NCBI RefSeq assembly: GCF_030247185.1
Contig: NC_080572.1
Location: forward strand, 246,852,570-246,916,569
Source: Malaya genurostris
Taxonomy: Eukaryota > Arthropoda > Insecta > Diptera > Culicidae
Length of the DNA: 64,000 nucleotides
Direction: 5' to 3'
The notes under the pieces were generated by a model that saw only the letters and a program-made list of their open reading frames with translations, did not search any database and was not told the origin of the DNA. Every line of letters starts with the position of its first letter. Position 1 is the stretch's first letter. The position numbers and the translations under genes are program-made. This document shows, one piece after another, positions 21,832 through 34,662 of the stretch.

Positions 21832-24699
21832 TTTTTAATATTTTTGCGTTTCAAATGAGTGATTACATACAAATCAATTCGCATCCTCTCATTCTGCTAC
21901 TAACGCAAAAGGCGATAGCACCCAGTTAATGCTGTTCTGTGAACCAATTGTCATCATAAATTCACGAGGAAGCATGAGCTAGGAACTGGTGAGCACTTAG
22001 TTATCTCACCTTTTGACGACCTTCAGAGCAACGGAGGGGAGTGTGTTTTAAATTTCAAACCGTCATTTAGTGCGACAATGCAATTAAAAATTATTCCCCC
22101 AAACTGGACTGAAAACTGTCCATAAATTAAAAAGGTTATGATGGCTTATGTCCAACGAAACTTTTTCGTTCTGATTCAGGATTTAAAGATAAGTTTTTTG
22201 AAAAATCCCTTAGTAATATTTATGAAAGCATGAGTTATATCAAAAAGCAATTATTACACCACAAATTACAAGTATTTTTATGCGTGCACAATTTGCTTTC
22301 AGTTTTCCTTTACTAATTAGATTAACTACTTCCTTGCTGCTTTCGCATACTCTACTACCATTAAGTACATGATCCATCCAACGATTATATTACGCTAGCA
22401 CTAGTCGGACGGGGAGTAACTGGCGAGTAAAGAAATGGTTTTCAACGTCTACTCTTTCTCGCTAATCATCGTTGGCTCATTGATCCGTTTTAAGATTTTT
22501 TTTCTATAACATAATTTTGAAATCACTCGCACATGCACGATCCGCACTTTTGCAACGTGATGTTTCCTCCAGCAATGTGCACAATCACATTCCAGAGTAG
22601 CTCAAATCACACTGAGATGTTTCACGAAATGGAAGAAATTTGTAAGCTCCAGCCCTGGTTTAGGAGAAAACTTTTTCGCAAGTTTTCAATTTTGCTATTA
22701 CATTCAATGATAACTGCTTTCGGTTAATCGCACTCAAGCTCACAACAGTTGAAATTTAATTGTTATTGCAGGAATTCTACATCAATCGCTCAGTTTCAGT
22801 CTGCTTGAGCAACAGATTTCCTAATTACACCGGGACATGTTGTTTGTTGTTCCGAGAACCCGAACTGGTCTGAAAATTTGGAACAGCATTGCTCAACGTT
22901 CAAAATCAACAAGACTAAAGTCACAATCGCGTATTATAGAAAATCATCTCACCGAAAAAGTTTGCTTCCATCCAGCACTTAATTACAAAATTAAATCCAA
23001 CACCGATTCACAAGAAGTACAATCCAGTTTGCACTGCTTAAGTGAATCACGACAAACAATTGCTGCAGCAAGCGCGAGCAAAGTACAAAATCAAATATTG
23101 AGTTGCGATTGAAACATTCTAGTATGAATCTGCTTCGCGAGAAAAACGCCCGAGAAACTAATGCATTAGCAGTAATGATCTTAATTTGCGTAGCAGAAAC
23201 AGGAAGAACTAATTAAAAACTTTTCCTTCTACTACTAGTCATACGACCAGTTGGTGACATTTTTTTCCTTCTTCTTCTTCTCGCTCTTGCTCGACTCTAT
23301 TATCCTCAACCACTTGACATCCAACAAACGGAATGTCACAGTTTTCTCAAGTGGCATTACTGTTTCTGCTCTATTTGCCGACGAAAAACATTTTTATTCG
23401 GTGCATGAATAGTCGTAGAAAAGGCTCATATCCATGTACTCCTGATCGGTCGCGAACACAACTTTGATAAACGTACGAACCGTTGAGCCATTCTAAAGGT
23501 TTCCATCCTAAAGTATATGGTAATGAGTTTTGACCGAAACAAACCCGGCAAATCGATCGGCACTGCTTTCCACTAGGTAGGTGGGTATGGCCAACCGGTT
23601 CGCCGACCGACCAACCGACCGACCGATCGAAAAGACCCTCGAGTATTGCGTGAAAATTGAAAGTTCAACTGAAGAGCACTAATTGAATAAAAGGATCCGA
23701 AGCGGAAAGTATACTTTCCACTTGCCAGTGATTGCTGCTTGCTGCACTTCCTCCGACCAACCCCACATCATCGCATCGGTGAAGCGTGGGGCCTCTAGCC
23801 TCTAGCCTCTAGCCCCGGTCCATACGGCGAGGCCTGCGTTTTGGTCACGTGCAAAGAGCCTCTCCGCTCCGGGGGATGAACGTTTGGAATTTATAATTAG
23901 AATCAAATTAGACGACAAAATGTGTGAGTTGCCTGTTGACCGTGCTGACATCACTGCGCCAAGCGTCGTGATTAAAATTTGCAATTAGGCACGCGTGACT
24001 GTAGCGATCAATTACCGACCGGTCACGCGGAAGTCGGTGTGAGAATGTTTCAATTAGGTGATGGTCATCTGCTGGAATGACTTTGTTTTTTTAATTAAAC
24101 AAAAGTTTGACAAAAACAATCCGGTGGTCCGGGGAAAGGAGCGAAATTAGTTTAGTATTGTTGATGACTCGCATCGTTAATAACTGTTTGCAATATTTAT
24201 TCGAAGCTCAGAACGAATTTTGTACCCTTATTAACGAACAGTGCACGTACAACGGCTAGTCACAACGACATAATCAAAGGCGTTTCTAAATAAACATCTG
24301 AAATAGTTGAAATCCGAAACTCACGCAATCGAAACCGCAGTCGATGAAACTTGCGACTATCAAATCTTCACTACCATTACGTTTCGTCTTCGGCTAGTCA
24401 GTGCATAACAGTTTATTCTGAACTGTTATACCACCTGCAGTTCAACATAAACCGATATCAAATCTTATTGTGAATGCTGAGTCGATATTTATTGTGACAT
24501 TCTGAATTAATCGGTTAATCGACAATATTTATAGAATTAAAATAAAAACTGTACAGTAGTTCAATAAGTGTATTTATTCCAGCTCACTCATATCGACAAA
24601 GTTTTAGAAAAAGTTTACCCAAAATGGTTCCCACTTGCAATTGACGCTCTCCATCAGTAACCAGTAGAACAGTTCTAGTAATGTTTAACAAGTCACAGA
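21832..24699. other. TE-poor block, candidate regulatory or intronic DNA
   Basis: No transposon similarity is visible for almost 2.9 kb, unusual for this window. Notable items are a CCGA-rich stretch near 23600-23630, a CCTCTAG triplet near 23790-23815, a palindromic GACCGGTC near 24018, and many TAAT-type homeodomain-like cores (ATAATTAG, CAATTAGG, TTAATTAA) between 23890 and 24110. Open frames at 22533-22727 and 22837-23112 have no recognisable domain. A MITE scrap resembling 38472 lies near 24380-24440. Confidence 0.4.
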
Positions 24700-26685
24700 C
24701 TTTAAATTATTAGAAATATCAACGACACTGCAATTATCTCAAGTTCCTTGAACTCAATGGAAGAGCTCCCCCCACTTGAAGAATATGATTTCCTCGTTTG
24801 TTCGATTCTGGAGGCCACAGAACAAGCCCAAACAAAACGATTTCTTGGTCCATCGTCTAACAGAAGGCCTCCAAATCCTTGTTGGGACAAAGAGTACTTA
24901 GATGCTAAATACGCGAAACAAAATGCTTTCAACACGTTTTTAAAACGAGGAGGAGGAACTCCTCAGAATTTTGAAAATTTCTTGGCTTTAGAAACCAAGT
25001 ACAAGAGCATACTTCAGGCCAAGAAATGAAGCTATTGGAGACATTTTATCGAAGGTTTGTCAAGAGAAACCTCAATGAGCACTCTTTGAAATACGGCCAG
25101 ACGAATGAGGAATCGTAACGTATGAAATGTGAGTGAGGAATTCTCGAATCTATGGATATTTGATTTTGCGAGGAAAGTTTGGCCAGATTCTGTTTCTACG
25201 CAGAGCATTATTAGGGAGTCTTCTCCAAACAATGGTACCATTGATAGCCCCTTTTCAATGATGGAATTTTCCATAGCACTCATGTCTTGTAACAATAACG
25301 CTCCTGGGTTGGACAGAATTAAATTCAACTTGGTGAAGAATCTGCCCAACCTTGCAAAAAGACGTTTGTTGGAATTGTTCAAGAAGTTTCTTGAGCAAAA
25401 TATTGTTCCACCTGACTGGAGGCAAGTGAAAGTTATCGCCATTAAAAAGCCGCGGAAGCCAGCTTCCAATCACAACTCATATAGACCCATTGCAATGTTG
25501 TTTTTCAACGTCTCGACACTTGGGTCGAGACGAACGGTTTGTTGTCAGATACTCAGTTTGGCTTCCGTAGAAATAAAGGGACGAATGAGTGTCTTGCATT
25601 ACTTTTGTCTGACATCCAAATTGCCTACGCTCAAAAACAACAAATAGCATCTGTACTTTTGGACATTAAAGAAGCGTTTGATTCAGTTTCCATTGATGTT
25701 CTTTTAGAAAAGCTAAATCAACATGGACTCCCAGCGATTATGAATAATTATTTGCACAACCTTTTGTCAGAGAAATGCATGTATTTTTCACATGGCGATT
25801 TGGCAACATTCAGAATTAGCTCAGTCCGCTCCTGTATAATTTTTACGCGAATGACATTGACAGCTGTCTAGTAACCCCATGTACACTAAGACAATTGGCA
25901 AATGATGGCGTAGTTTCAGTTACTGGACCCAAAGCTATTGATCTGCGAAAACCATTGCAAGATACCTTAGATAACTTGTCCGTTTGGGCTGTTCATCTGG
26001 GTATCGAATTCTCTGCGGAGAAAACAGAGCTGGTCGTCTTTTCAAGAAAGCATGATCCCGCGCAGCTTCACCTTTCTATGAAGGGAAGAATGATCCAACA
26101 GGTTTTGTCTTTCAAATACCTTGGGGTGTGGTTTGATTCCAAATGCACATAGGTAAGACACATTAGGTATCTGATAACAAAATGCCAACAAAGAGTAAAT
26201 TTTTATCGAAAAATAACAGAATCTTGGTGGGTGCTCATCCGGAAGATCTAATAAAATTGTATCAGACAACGATACTTTCAGTGATGGAATATGGATGCGT
26301 TTGCTTTCGTTCCGCTGCAATCTCTCATATTATAAAACTTGAGCGAATTCAGTATCGTTGTTTGCGAACTGCTTTAGGCTGCATGCATTCGACACATACA
26401 ATAAGTCTTGAAGTTCTGGCGGGAGTTCTTCCATTGAAAGATCGCTTTTGGGAGCTTTCATCGCAACTGCTAATAAGATGTGGGGTGCTGAATCCCCTGG
26501 TTGTTAGTAACTTAGTCGAGCTTCAATTTCAAACAATATTTATGACAGTATATTTAACCATATGTCACAGGAAATCGACCCTTCATGATATATTACTATC
26601 CGAGACCCCCTCCTAAATGCCTCTGACTCAACTATATTTTTCGACACATCCATGCAGCGTGAAGTGCGTGGAATCTCGGAACACC
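24700..26685 (+). mobile_element. 5'-truncated I-type (APE-class) non-LTR retrotransposon
   Basis: Only the reverse-transcriptase half of ORF2 and the start of the next region remain. The endonuclease and ORF1 are missing upstream of about 24.7 kb. The right side is interrupted at the TA at 26686-26687 by a DD37E element. The last readable protein before it (DSTIFFDTSMQREVRGISEHL) resembles the linker before an RNase H domain in I-clade elements. That last point is from memory. Confidence 0.8.
24748..26685 (+). pseudogene. Reverse transcriptase of the I-type element, several frameshifts
   Basis: Blocks in order: a pre-RT linker (PPNPCWDKEYLDAKYAK), NNNAPGLDRIKFNLVKNLP, PPDWRQVKVIAIKKP and NSYRPIAM, then TQFGFRRNKGTNECLALL, LLDIKEAFDSVSIDVLL (motif A Asp), YANDIDSCL and LRQLANDGVVSV, where the catalytic DD of motif C reads ND. 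Further on come EKTELVVFSRK, FKYLGVWFDS, YQTTILSVMEYGC and LERIQYRCLRTALG. At least four frame changes or stops separate them, near 25030-25130, 25500, 25850 and 26155. The altered motif C alone would inactivate it. Confidence 0.85.
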
Positions 26686-26687
26686 TA

Positions 26688-27560
26688 AAGACTGTTCCAG
26701 AAAGTATGGACGCAACCAAAAACCGCTGCCATTTCGCAATGGTTCAGCATCTGTCAATTTTTATGGCTGCGTCCTGTTGTTTACACTCTTCTCAAACCAC
26801 TTGTTTATTCGTTTTCATTAGTTGTTTATTCGTTTTCATTAGTTTGTTTCGAAATGCGTGGACTTTCAGCAGAACAACGTCGAAAAATTGTGTACAAATG
26901 GTGCACAGAACGAGGACAAAAATGGAAGGAGTAATTGAAAAAGCCGTGTGAAATGCAATCAGGAAGTTCGGTGAGAATAACACCTTTGAGGATAAATCGA
27001 AAACTAACCCTGCTAACCCTCAGTTGGATAAACGTATACTGAAGGCGTTCAAGCAAAAGAAGGAGGTTTCAGTTCGGGATGTGGCCAAAAAAGTGGGCAC
27101 TTCGAAGTCAAATGTTCTTCGTGCTAAAACGCGTGAATCTTCGAACCTATAAGAAGCAGAAACAAAAAAAAACGTAGTTCGAAACAAGAAGCATCGATCA
27201 GGCCGAGGGTTCGAAAGCTGTACAATACGATTCTTGCTGGAAATTTGAACTGCATAATCATGGACGACGAAACCTACGTGAAACTCGATTACAAATCCTT
27301 GCCGGGACCACATAATTATACGGTGCGAGAAGGGCAAGTGTTAAACCAGTCCGAGACATCGATTGAAGTCAAAAAATTTTGTAAGAAAGCTATGGTCTGG
27401 CAAGCAATTTGTAGCTGTGGTAAGATTTCGAAACCTTTCATCACCACTGCTTCAATGAACAGCGAAATATACATCAAGGAATGTTTACAAAAACGACTTC
27501 TACCCATGATTCGAAGCCATAAGAATCCTGTTGTCTTCTGGCCAGATCTTGCTTCTTGCC
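26688..27560 (+). mobile_element. DD37E element inserted in the non-LTR element, 3' end lost
   Basis: The left TIR AAGACTGTTCCAGAAAGTAT follows a TA inside the retrotransposon. The family is that of 33-1870 and 5523-8280. Similarity stops at about 27560 just after the second Asp motif, so the right TIR and the C-terminus are gone. Confidence 0.85.
26854..27560 (+). pseudogene. DD37E transposase lacking its C-terminus
   Basis: The start is the ATG at 26854 (MRGLSAEQRR). The HTH region has a deletion (the LSLRKIA block is missing before KMEGVIEKAV). A stop and frame changes follow. From 27245 a clean frame reads IMDDETYVKLDYKSLPG, QSETSIEVKKF, KAMVWQAICSCGK, NSEIYIKECLQKRLLP and FWPDLASC, then leaves the family at 27560. 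The open frame continues to 27652 in unrelated sequence, which should not be annotated as protein. Confidence 0.85.
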
Positions 27561-27849
27561 AGAAACATTCCTTGTTAGTTTGGTTACGTCTTGTCATAAA
27601 GGAACGAGTGACGTCGGTAATTTTACTCTCTTTTGTTTCAATGAGAGGTTAGAAATCCTTCATGTATCTTCGTTTGATTTGGATGCGGTGAGGTAGTAAA
27701 AAACAAATGTGAGGCTGTTGGAATGGATTCATTGAGAATGCGTGACAATTTTAAGCTCTTCCTATAAATACGTTTATCTTTGGAAATACTTGATCAACGC
27801 ATGAAATATTTCGTTGATTTCTGCTCATTGTGTTAACTTAAATTTTGGT

Positions 27850-29065
27850 GATTCTATAACCTTTCAGATCGAAGATATCGTCCAAAGAAGAGCAAGTCCG
27901 AAAAGCAATTGGATCTGTCAGTAAGAAAACTTGGAAAGAAGCTTCGTTTTCCTGCAAGCACAGTCCATAACATTAAATCTTTCGATACACGTTTGACAAC
28001 AGCCAGAAAGGCTGGGAGCAGAAAAACAACGAATCTCAGGAGGGACGCGAAGGTGAAACAATCATTGTAGAAGAAACCAATCTTTCGGTACGTATTGTGA
28101 CCAGAAAAATAAAAATGGCTCGTACGCGTTTCGTGCATTCTTTCAAGCACCGGCAAGGTATGAAGTTGTTCAATGTTAAAACTGTATCGAACCGCAATGA
28201 TAAACAAAATGTGACTGCAAAAAACCCAGGTTTGCAAGTTTCATCGCGAATATTTGACGAAGTTTTCCTGCGTGATAATGGACGATGAAACTTATGTGCT
28301 AGAAGACTTTAAGCAGCTTGTCGGAATGACGTTTTATACTGCCATGCAACGAAACGGCGTAGAGGAGCATTTCAGGATGAAGAAAAGGATAGGGTTTACT
28401 AAAAAAATTGGTTTAGCGGGCAATATGCAGCTGTGGGTGAGCAAACCAAAGCTTCATCATTACAGGAATGGTGATGCTCACTCGCTATTCTGGTCTGATT
28501 TGGAATCTTGTCACTACGACATAGATGTTTCGGAATGGTATGAGGCGAATGGAGTTCATGATGTACCGAAAGAGGCCAATCCACCTAACTGGCCGGAGTT
28601 GCGACCTATCGAACGGTATTGGGCTCTCGCAAAGAGAGACCTCTCTTAATATAAACATAACATATAAACTATACAAAATTTTCGAAAATCTACTCAGCAA
28701 AAAATTATGAAATTTACAGGTGACACAAATCTACATATGACACAATTCATAGAACGTAATCCGTGGAACGACTGAATTTTACAACAATGATACAAATATA
28801 CGCTCGTATTTCAAGAAAACGTGTAAATTTACATACTGTAGCACTTAAAAGTATGTTAGAATGAATTAAATATAAGTTATATTTATTGTAAAATAAAGTT
28901 ATTTTTGACGTGCGTATATGTCGGTCTCAGAAGACGTAAATTTACACGATTTTTTCTAGGTGTGTAGAACAAAAGCAGCTAAATCAGTTGCAGAGAAGTC
29001 TGCACAGACCCTAATAGTAGAAGTTAGCTCAAAAGTTCGTAGTTCGTTCATGGGCCCTAATAAGG
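27850..29065 (+). pseudogene. DD37E transposase, third family, split by a MITE
   Basis: The N-terminal HTH part reads SVRKLGKKLRFPASTVHNIK, then AGSRKTTNLRRDAK. After stops comes KHRQGMKLFNVKTVSNRNDKQN, then VIMDDETYVLEDFKQLVG (first Asp), WSDLESCHYDIDVSEWYE (second Asp) and NPPNWPELRPIERYWALAKR (Glu). The Asp to Glu spacing is 37 residues. The reading breaks near 28649. A 272-bp MITE follows, and the C-terminal tail (KAAKSVAEKSAQTLIVEV) resumes at about 28969. TIRs of this element were not found. Confidence 0.85.
28693..28964. mobile_element. TA-flanked MITE inside the DD37E gene
   Basis: The ends are imperfect inverted repeats: CTCAGCAAAAAATTATGAAATTTAC on the left against CACACCTAGAAAAAATCGTGTAAATTTAC read inward from the right. 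TA lies on both sides (28691-28692 and 28965-28966). It is 272 bp and has no gene. Removing it brings the transposase body and its C-terminal tail together, which supports the boundaries. Confidence 0.75.
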
Positions 29066-29069
29066 TAAC

Positions 29070-32000
29070 TGTAATTAGTTTTAAGATGACTGCACAATTG
29101 AACATTTGAATGAAAAAAAATGCATCCTGAATCTTGGAAAAATTGCATCTTGAACTGCTTCGAATTTAAAGTTTTTAGTATTTCGCATTTCATCTTTTGT
29201 TATGGTAAAATATAGAGACGAATCAATCATTTGAAATCTGTTCTCAATTTCAACAGCTATTTTACAGAGCCAAATTCATCAATTGATAATAAAAACAACA
29301 ATCCTACTCGTTTAGTCCATATAAGAACGTGATTCGAACATATGACTATCGAATGCCTTATATCCTGAACAATGCCATTATTGTATTGAACACTGAATAT
29401 GAAATGCTTTGTTTCAAATTTTCCAACCTTTCCAAAAGTTACCAAAGGTTAGGTTGGTGTTCATATTCATAAATAAACATTAAATAAAATTCTTTTTATT
29501 ATATTTAAACAACATCTGGATTGAGCACCGAAAATGCGTTGACTTTAGAGAACCGACTCTCTGTTCCAGTATATATCTAACATTATTTAATTAAGAGAAA
29601 CATAAAACCAGACACTGAATTCAAAGGCAAGCAGTTCAATGCAATAAATGAAAGACTGCTAGTTCAATGGAATAATTGAAATATGTTTCGGTCATGAGTT
29701 CTGTCTGTGGCTCACATGAATGCTTCCATAACGGATTTCATTTTAATTTGCTAGCCGTCCGGTCTAGGATCCACTATTCATAACAAGCAGGGAAAAACAA
29801 ACCCAACACCAGACTAGCCTGGCTCTGGCAGAGGATCTTTGCACAATTTCACTGAAGAAACTTGTGCCACTCGTCAGTTTCTTGAGGAAAAAATGTAAAC
29901 ATGCGAGCTGGCAGTAAATTCAATATTCATATCCTTTTTTCTATTGGCATACTCGACTGGGTTTGCACCGCACGGTAAAACTTGTTTTAATACTGAGCAT
30001 AAGATTTACGTTCATACTGTACAGGACAGGCTGATACTAGACTGCATTTTCCCAGCAAATTTTAACAACTGTTTTGGGAACAAAGTGTGCCACTCAATCG
30101 AACATCTGGTTTTCAGTCATCTGTCAAAAATAGGTGATATTTTCATTGGCCAGACGGTTGCGGTGCGGTAGGTCAACTTCATCGTTGTCAAGCTTGGCTT
30201 TTCCGTTTTCATATTGTGGTTTTCACATAATCCCCAACGGTACCCGCAACAGGCAGCAGCACCTGCCAGTGAGACACAGAAACAGAAAAAAAGCGAGCGA
30301 GACAGAGAGGTCGGAAAACTGCTTGCCATAAGCAGAGAGATGGGTCGGTTTTACGCCCAATCGAGAGAGCTAAATGTGTTCATTTTCTTCACATCAGTCG
30401 GCAGTTGGATCAACAAATACAGCAGCACTTTTTTTCTTCTTTTGTAAAACCGACGGCGGAATAAAAGTGTCGGAGTTTTCTCTTGACGTAGGAAATTACT
30501 TCTGGGTTCACAGGATTGATCTCACTCGATCTCACAAATCAGATGGCATATGTCAGAAGCCTAAAACTCTATGCTCTAGAAATCGGCTGCAAATTATGCC
30601 GAAAGTGTCAAGTTCCGTTTCAAAATAACTTTAGCTTTACTTATTAGGGAGAAAATAAGTTTCAACTAAAGTTTAGTTTAGCGAAATGTAACTCAATTTC
30701 TGCAGAGAACTGATTCTTGCTTTACTAAAAGTTAAGCCAAGTTAATACAAAGAAATCAATTGGGAATACATATCATATCAAAAGTTATGCTTTCATTTCG
30801 ACACAAGTCCCAGAATAATACAGATTGAGACTTATAATTCGAGAATTTATCATACTGGCATCACGGCTTCGCAAAACGGATATTATTATTATTATTGATC
30901 GACCGAATTAAGAAAAACCAAACTGCACCCGGTTGGCACGGCCAACCGACAGAAGCAGGTACCATTTTTGAAAAGAACTTTTCCGGAGCTTGACGATTGA
31001 GCAGGTGAACGAGAAACTTTTCAAATTTATGACATCCTCGGTGAAATCTCCTGAATGCAGCTGGTGCCAGTAGGTTTTCAAGCAAACTCCGCGAATCTCA
31101 AAAAGTTCACAAACACCGTTGGTGGACGCGAGCTAGCGAACGGCGGCGCACATTTGCATTCCAATCATTGGTATTACAATAACATCGTTGAAGTCGTAGG
31201 TTGTGTTCAAATGCTGGTTTATTGTTTTGCAATATGAAGCTTGCTGCCTGGGAACAATGTTATTCCACAAAAAGGATACATGGCAAAATAGTCTTCAAGT
31301 GCCGAGAATGTCCGGATACTGCAAAAAACTTTCATTTTGATATGGAAAAATTGCTTGAAAATAAAGTAGCGGTCCGCCGTGATTTTCCATTCCTGGGAAT
31401 ATATTTCTAGAAAAGTCGAAAAACGGTTTCAGACTGGTTGAGACTTCGGTTCCTTCGAGTTCGATCACGACTTCCTCTTCCTTCCAAACGAATCGCAGAC
31501 AACTGCTCGAAATAACTTTCTATAGTATTTTCCCTCTGGTTCACATAATATCCGGCAAAAGAACTTCCAGTCTATAATCTCAATAGATAGTTGGGTTCTT
31601 TTCAGAGGAGGACACCGTTTATTTTAGTTGGGTCGCATCTTCGTCCTTTGATTCATCGTCACTGCGTTGGTGGTTTCAATTTTTGTTGGCTGGAATCATT
31701 GTTGTGTGATATTTGTCATATTTTGTCTCTATGATACTTTCGGTGTTTTGTGTTTGTGACATTTAGCTGCCTCGTGCTCACAGGAAAACGGAATGGATAT
31801 TAAACTGTCGGTTCTGTTCAATTGAATTTCACGCACTTTCTTTATATGGAAGCGCATTTGGTTCTTAAGGGGGCCACTCTATGAAACGGTAAAAAATGTG
31901 GCCTATTTTCACTATTTTACTGTACAGGAACTGGAGAAGGAGGGAAAATTTCCATCATCTGTAAATGTACTCAATTATTGAAAATAATATTTATATGCAA

Positions 32001-32144
32001 GAAAAACAATAGTCGAAGAAACGTAAATGAAAATAAAAACAGGCATGTGCCCCTAATACAAACCGGTTACTCGTAAGCAAGTTCTTAGATATCTAAAACT
32101 AATAAAACTGTCGAAACGGGCCGGTTGAGAAGAGGGCAAAACTG
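29070..32144. other. TE-poor block, no gene recognised
   Basis: Largely unique-looking DNA. A purine-rich run (AGACACAGAAACAGAAAAAA and GAGCGAGACAGAGAGG) lies near 30270-30310 and a short TTA tract near 30880. 31030-31240 is richer in G and C (GGCGGCGCAC). Open frames at 29944-30628 and 31055-31410 overlap on both strands and match nothing I know. It may be intronic or regulatory sequence. Confidence 0.4.
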
Positions 32145-32146
32145 TA

Positions 32147-32580
32147 TACAACATGGAATGAGAAGTCCCGGGCCAAACAAAGAAAAATTCGATTTTTACC
32201 GTGAAAACTAGAGCATCTAGAGCGACACACTTGACCCATCGGTCCTTCAACATCTTGATGCCTTTTGAGAAAAAAATATTTGCCAAGGCCTTTAAAACAG
32301 GCTTCCATTTCTGCATCGACCTCAGCATTCGACGAAAATTTCTCTCTCTCTGGTGAAATCCTTTCAGGTTTGGAAAAACGTAATAGGGCCAGGTCTGGAG
32401 AATACGGAGGATGGTGCACCAATCCGTACCGTTGCTTTTATGCATGAATGTATAGTTGTTATTCAAATACTAGTGAATAGATTGTCGTGAAATGTGGTAT
32501 TGAGCCATCTAGAGTCTTGTTCTCAACAAAAACATAAACGGCTTTTTTGTGAGATGCCCGGGACGCTTCATACCATGTAG
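32147..32580 (-). mobile_element. Internally deleted mariner, 434 bp
   Basis: The left end (TACAACATGGAATGAGAAGT followed by CCCGGG) mirrors the right end (CTACATGGTATGAAGCGT followed by CCCGGG, read inward). TA flanks at 32145-32146 and 32581-32582. Between them only a mariner C-terminal coding part (minus strand) and a leader remain. A relative with the same leader and C-terminus lies at 55747-56200 on the plus strand. Confidence 0.75.
32180..32425 (-). pseudogene. Mariner transposase C-terminal fragment
   Basis: The minus-strand reading starts VHHPPYSPDLA (third-Asp region, damaged). It continues in another frame with FPNLKGF, then SSNAEVDAEMEACFKGL, then KYFFSKGIKMLKDRWVKCVALD. These are the standard C-terminal blocks of mariner transposases. 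The first two thirds of the protein are absent. Confidence 0.8.
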
Positions 32581-33267
32581 TAAGAAGCCAATAAACGATG
32601 TTGATTTTCCTGAGAAAATAAAAACGACTTCCAGACAACACGACATAGTGATAGCGTAGATGTGAAAGAGTAACCCTACTCCACGCCTAGGTGAAGGATA
32701 AACATAACATAAACTAAGTTCATGTCAGCCTCAATACGATCAACACGAAGCCCAGTGGAAAAAAAACAGGAACCCCGCAAAAAAATTGAGAACCATGGAA
32801 AAAGGCAACAAACAAGAGTGTTTATTATGTAAAAAAAATCCAAGAAATTCAATGGAATGGTTTTTAATGGCTGCACGAATCGCCATCCTGCTCATTTTAC
32901 CCCAAATGCCCAGAAGTTTTAGGGTTTTCTGTAGTATTTGTTCTATCACTGGAAAAGAAATCGAGTGCGGTCTACTGAAATAGCTTGATTTTATGTAAAA
33001 ATGTCTGGAAAATCGAATGGAAGAGTGTACACTGGCCGCACGAAACGTTTTGATGACTATTTTACCAGATTTCCTCCATTTTATGGTATTTTATTATAAA
33101 TCGGTCTTAAATCATGGTAAAACTTATTTGAAATTTGCTAAATCCAGCTTATCTTATAGAAAAAAAAGTCTGTAGAATCGAATGCCAGAACTTATACTGG
33201 CCGCACGAAACGTTCTAGTGACTATTTTATCCCATTTCTCCATTTCATGATATCGTATTGTAAATCG

Positions 33268-34314
33268 TCATATTTATTTATTTATTTACAATCAACAGAC
33301 ACAATTTGGTCCTAATGATAATTCCTAATAATATTCAGAAAATTTGTACGTATTCTGCTTCGTGACACATTAAAATCATACCCAGATGAAACGCGGTTGA
33401 ACGATCTCTGTAAACCAATAATAGAACCGTTTGCGCCATAGTTGGTACGTCGTATAGGAAGTCGAAGAAAAGCACTGTTGCGGAGAGCTCTGGGTCGCAC
33501 ATTAATATTAATTTCGTTGAGCAAAACGGGACAGTCGATCCTACCGTTGAATATATCTGCTATTATCAAAGCGCGTGATAATTCTCGTCGCACTTGTAAT
33601 GTGTCGAGACCCATTAATAACCCGCGACTCATAACTAGGAAGTTGATGAGGATCGGTCCACGGCAATCGACGAAGAGCGAAGCGAACGAATCTACGCTGT
33701 ATTCCCTCAATTCTATGAGCACCGTTCAGGTAGCATAGGTTCCAAATTGCCGAGCAATATTCGAGAGTTGAACGAACAAGCGAGCAGTAAAGCGATTTTA
33801 GACAGTGTATGTCTGTGAAGTGCTTAGTTATTCTCATTAGGAATCCTAAGCTACGGGAAGCTTTAGCTACAATGTAACTGATGTGATGCTTGAATGTAAG
33901 TTGCTCATCGAGATGGACGCCAAGATCCTTAACGCCAGTAGATCTTCCAATCGAGGATCCATCCAGAAAGTATTCGACATGCAATGGCATTTTTCTCCTC
34001 GTGAACGTAATGGCCGAGCATTTATCTGGATTTACAATCATACGGTTAACTTTACACCAATCTGCGAAGATTAACAATTGCCGCTGGAGAAAGGCTACGT
34101 CTTCTAAGTTGCGGACGATGTGATAGATCTTGACATCATCAGCAAACGATAAGCGGGGACCTTCCAAGGCAAAATTGACATCGTCCTTGAATCTCGGTAA
34201 AATAGTCATCAAAACATTTCGTGGGGCCAGTGTAGGTTCTTCCATTCGATTTTTCAGACTTTTTAACATGAGATAAGCTAGATTTAGAAAACTTGCAAGA
34301 AGTTTTACCAACAT
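33268..34314 (-). mobile_element. 5'-truncated non-LTR retrotransposon, CR1/Jockey-like
   Basis: The minus-strand fragment runs from the catalytic RT motif to a 3' tail. The plus-strand sequence at 33269-33290 is TTATTTATTTATTTA, i.e. a TAAA-type microsatellite tail on the coding strand, as in CR1/L2-group elements. The 5' side is lost at about 34314. It lies inside the loop of the foldback element. Confidence 0.75.
33312..34314 (-). pseudogene. Reverse transcriptase C-terminal half, FADD motif intact
   Basis: The minus-strand reading of 257 residues includes LSFADDVKIYHIVRNLED (catalytic DD present), WCKVNRMIVNPDKCSAITF, GVKDLGVHLDEQLTFKHHI, YCSLVRSTLEYCSAIW and IEGIQRRFVRFALR. One frameshift near 33650-33720 leads to a second frame with ELSRALIIADIFNGRIDCP and RTNYGANGSIIGLQRSFNR, ending FLNIIRNYH. 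Up to that frameshift it is nearly clean, so it is younger than the I-type element at 24.7 kb. N-terminal RT motifs and the endonuclease are absent. Confidence 0.82.
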
Positions 34315-34662
34315 TCAAGAACGATTCACAGTAAGGATCTCATGAAATGGTGGAATTGGGGTAAAATCGTCACCAAAACGTTTCGTTCGGCCAATCGATT
34401 CTCCAGACTTTTTTACATGAAAGTAGGCTTTTCCAGAATACCGCACTCGACGCACTCAAGTTACAGAGCGAATGTTATAAGAAACCCCAAAACTGCTGTA
34501 CATTTGGGGTAAAACGAGCAGGATTGCGATTCGTGCGGCCATTGTAAACCATTTCATTGAATTCCTTGGACATTTTTACATAATAAACGCTTTAGTTTGT
34601 TGACCTATCTCAATTAGTTCATGAGTTACAGAATTCTTTGCGGGTTTTCATAGATTTAAGAT

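Noticed and set aside
22533..23112. Two open frames of 64 and 91 residues
   Set aside because: No recognisable domain, no splice context, AT-rich surroundings; could be chance.
32459..32641. 60-residue open frame shared in part with 55780-55870
   Set aside because: It is the shared mariner leader next to the TIR, not a conserved protein.
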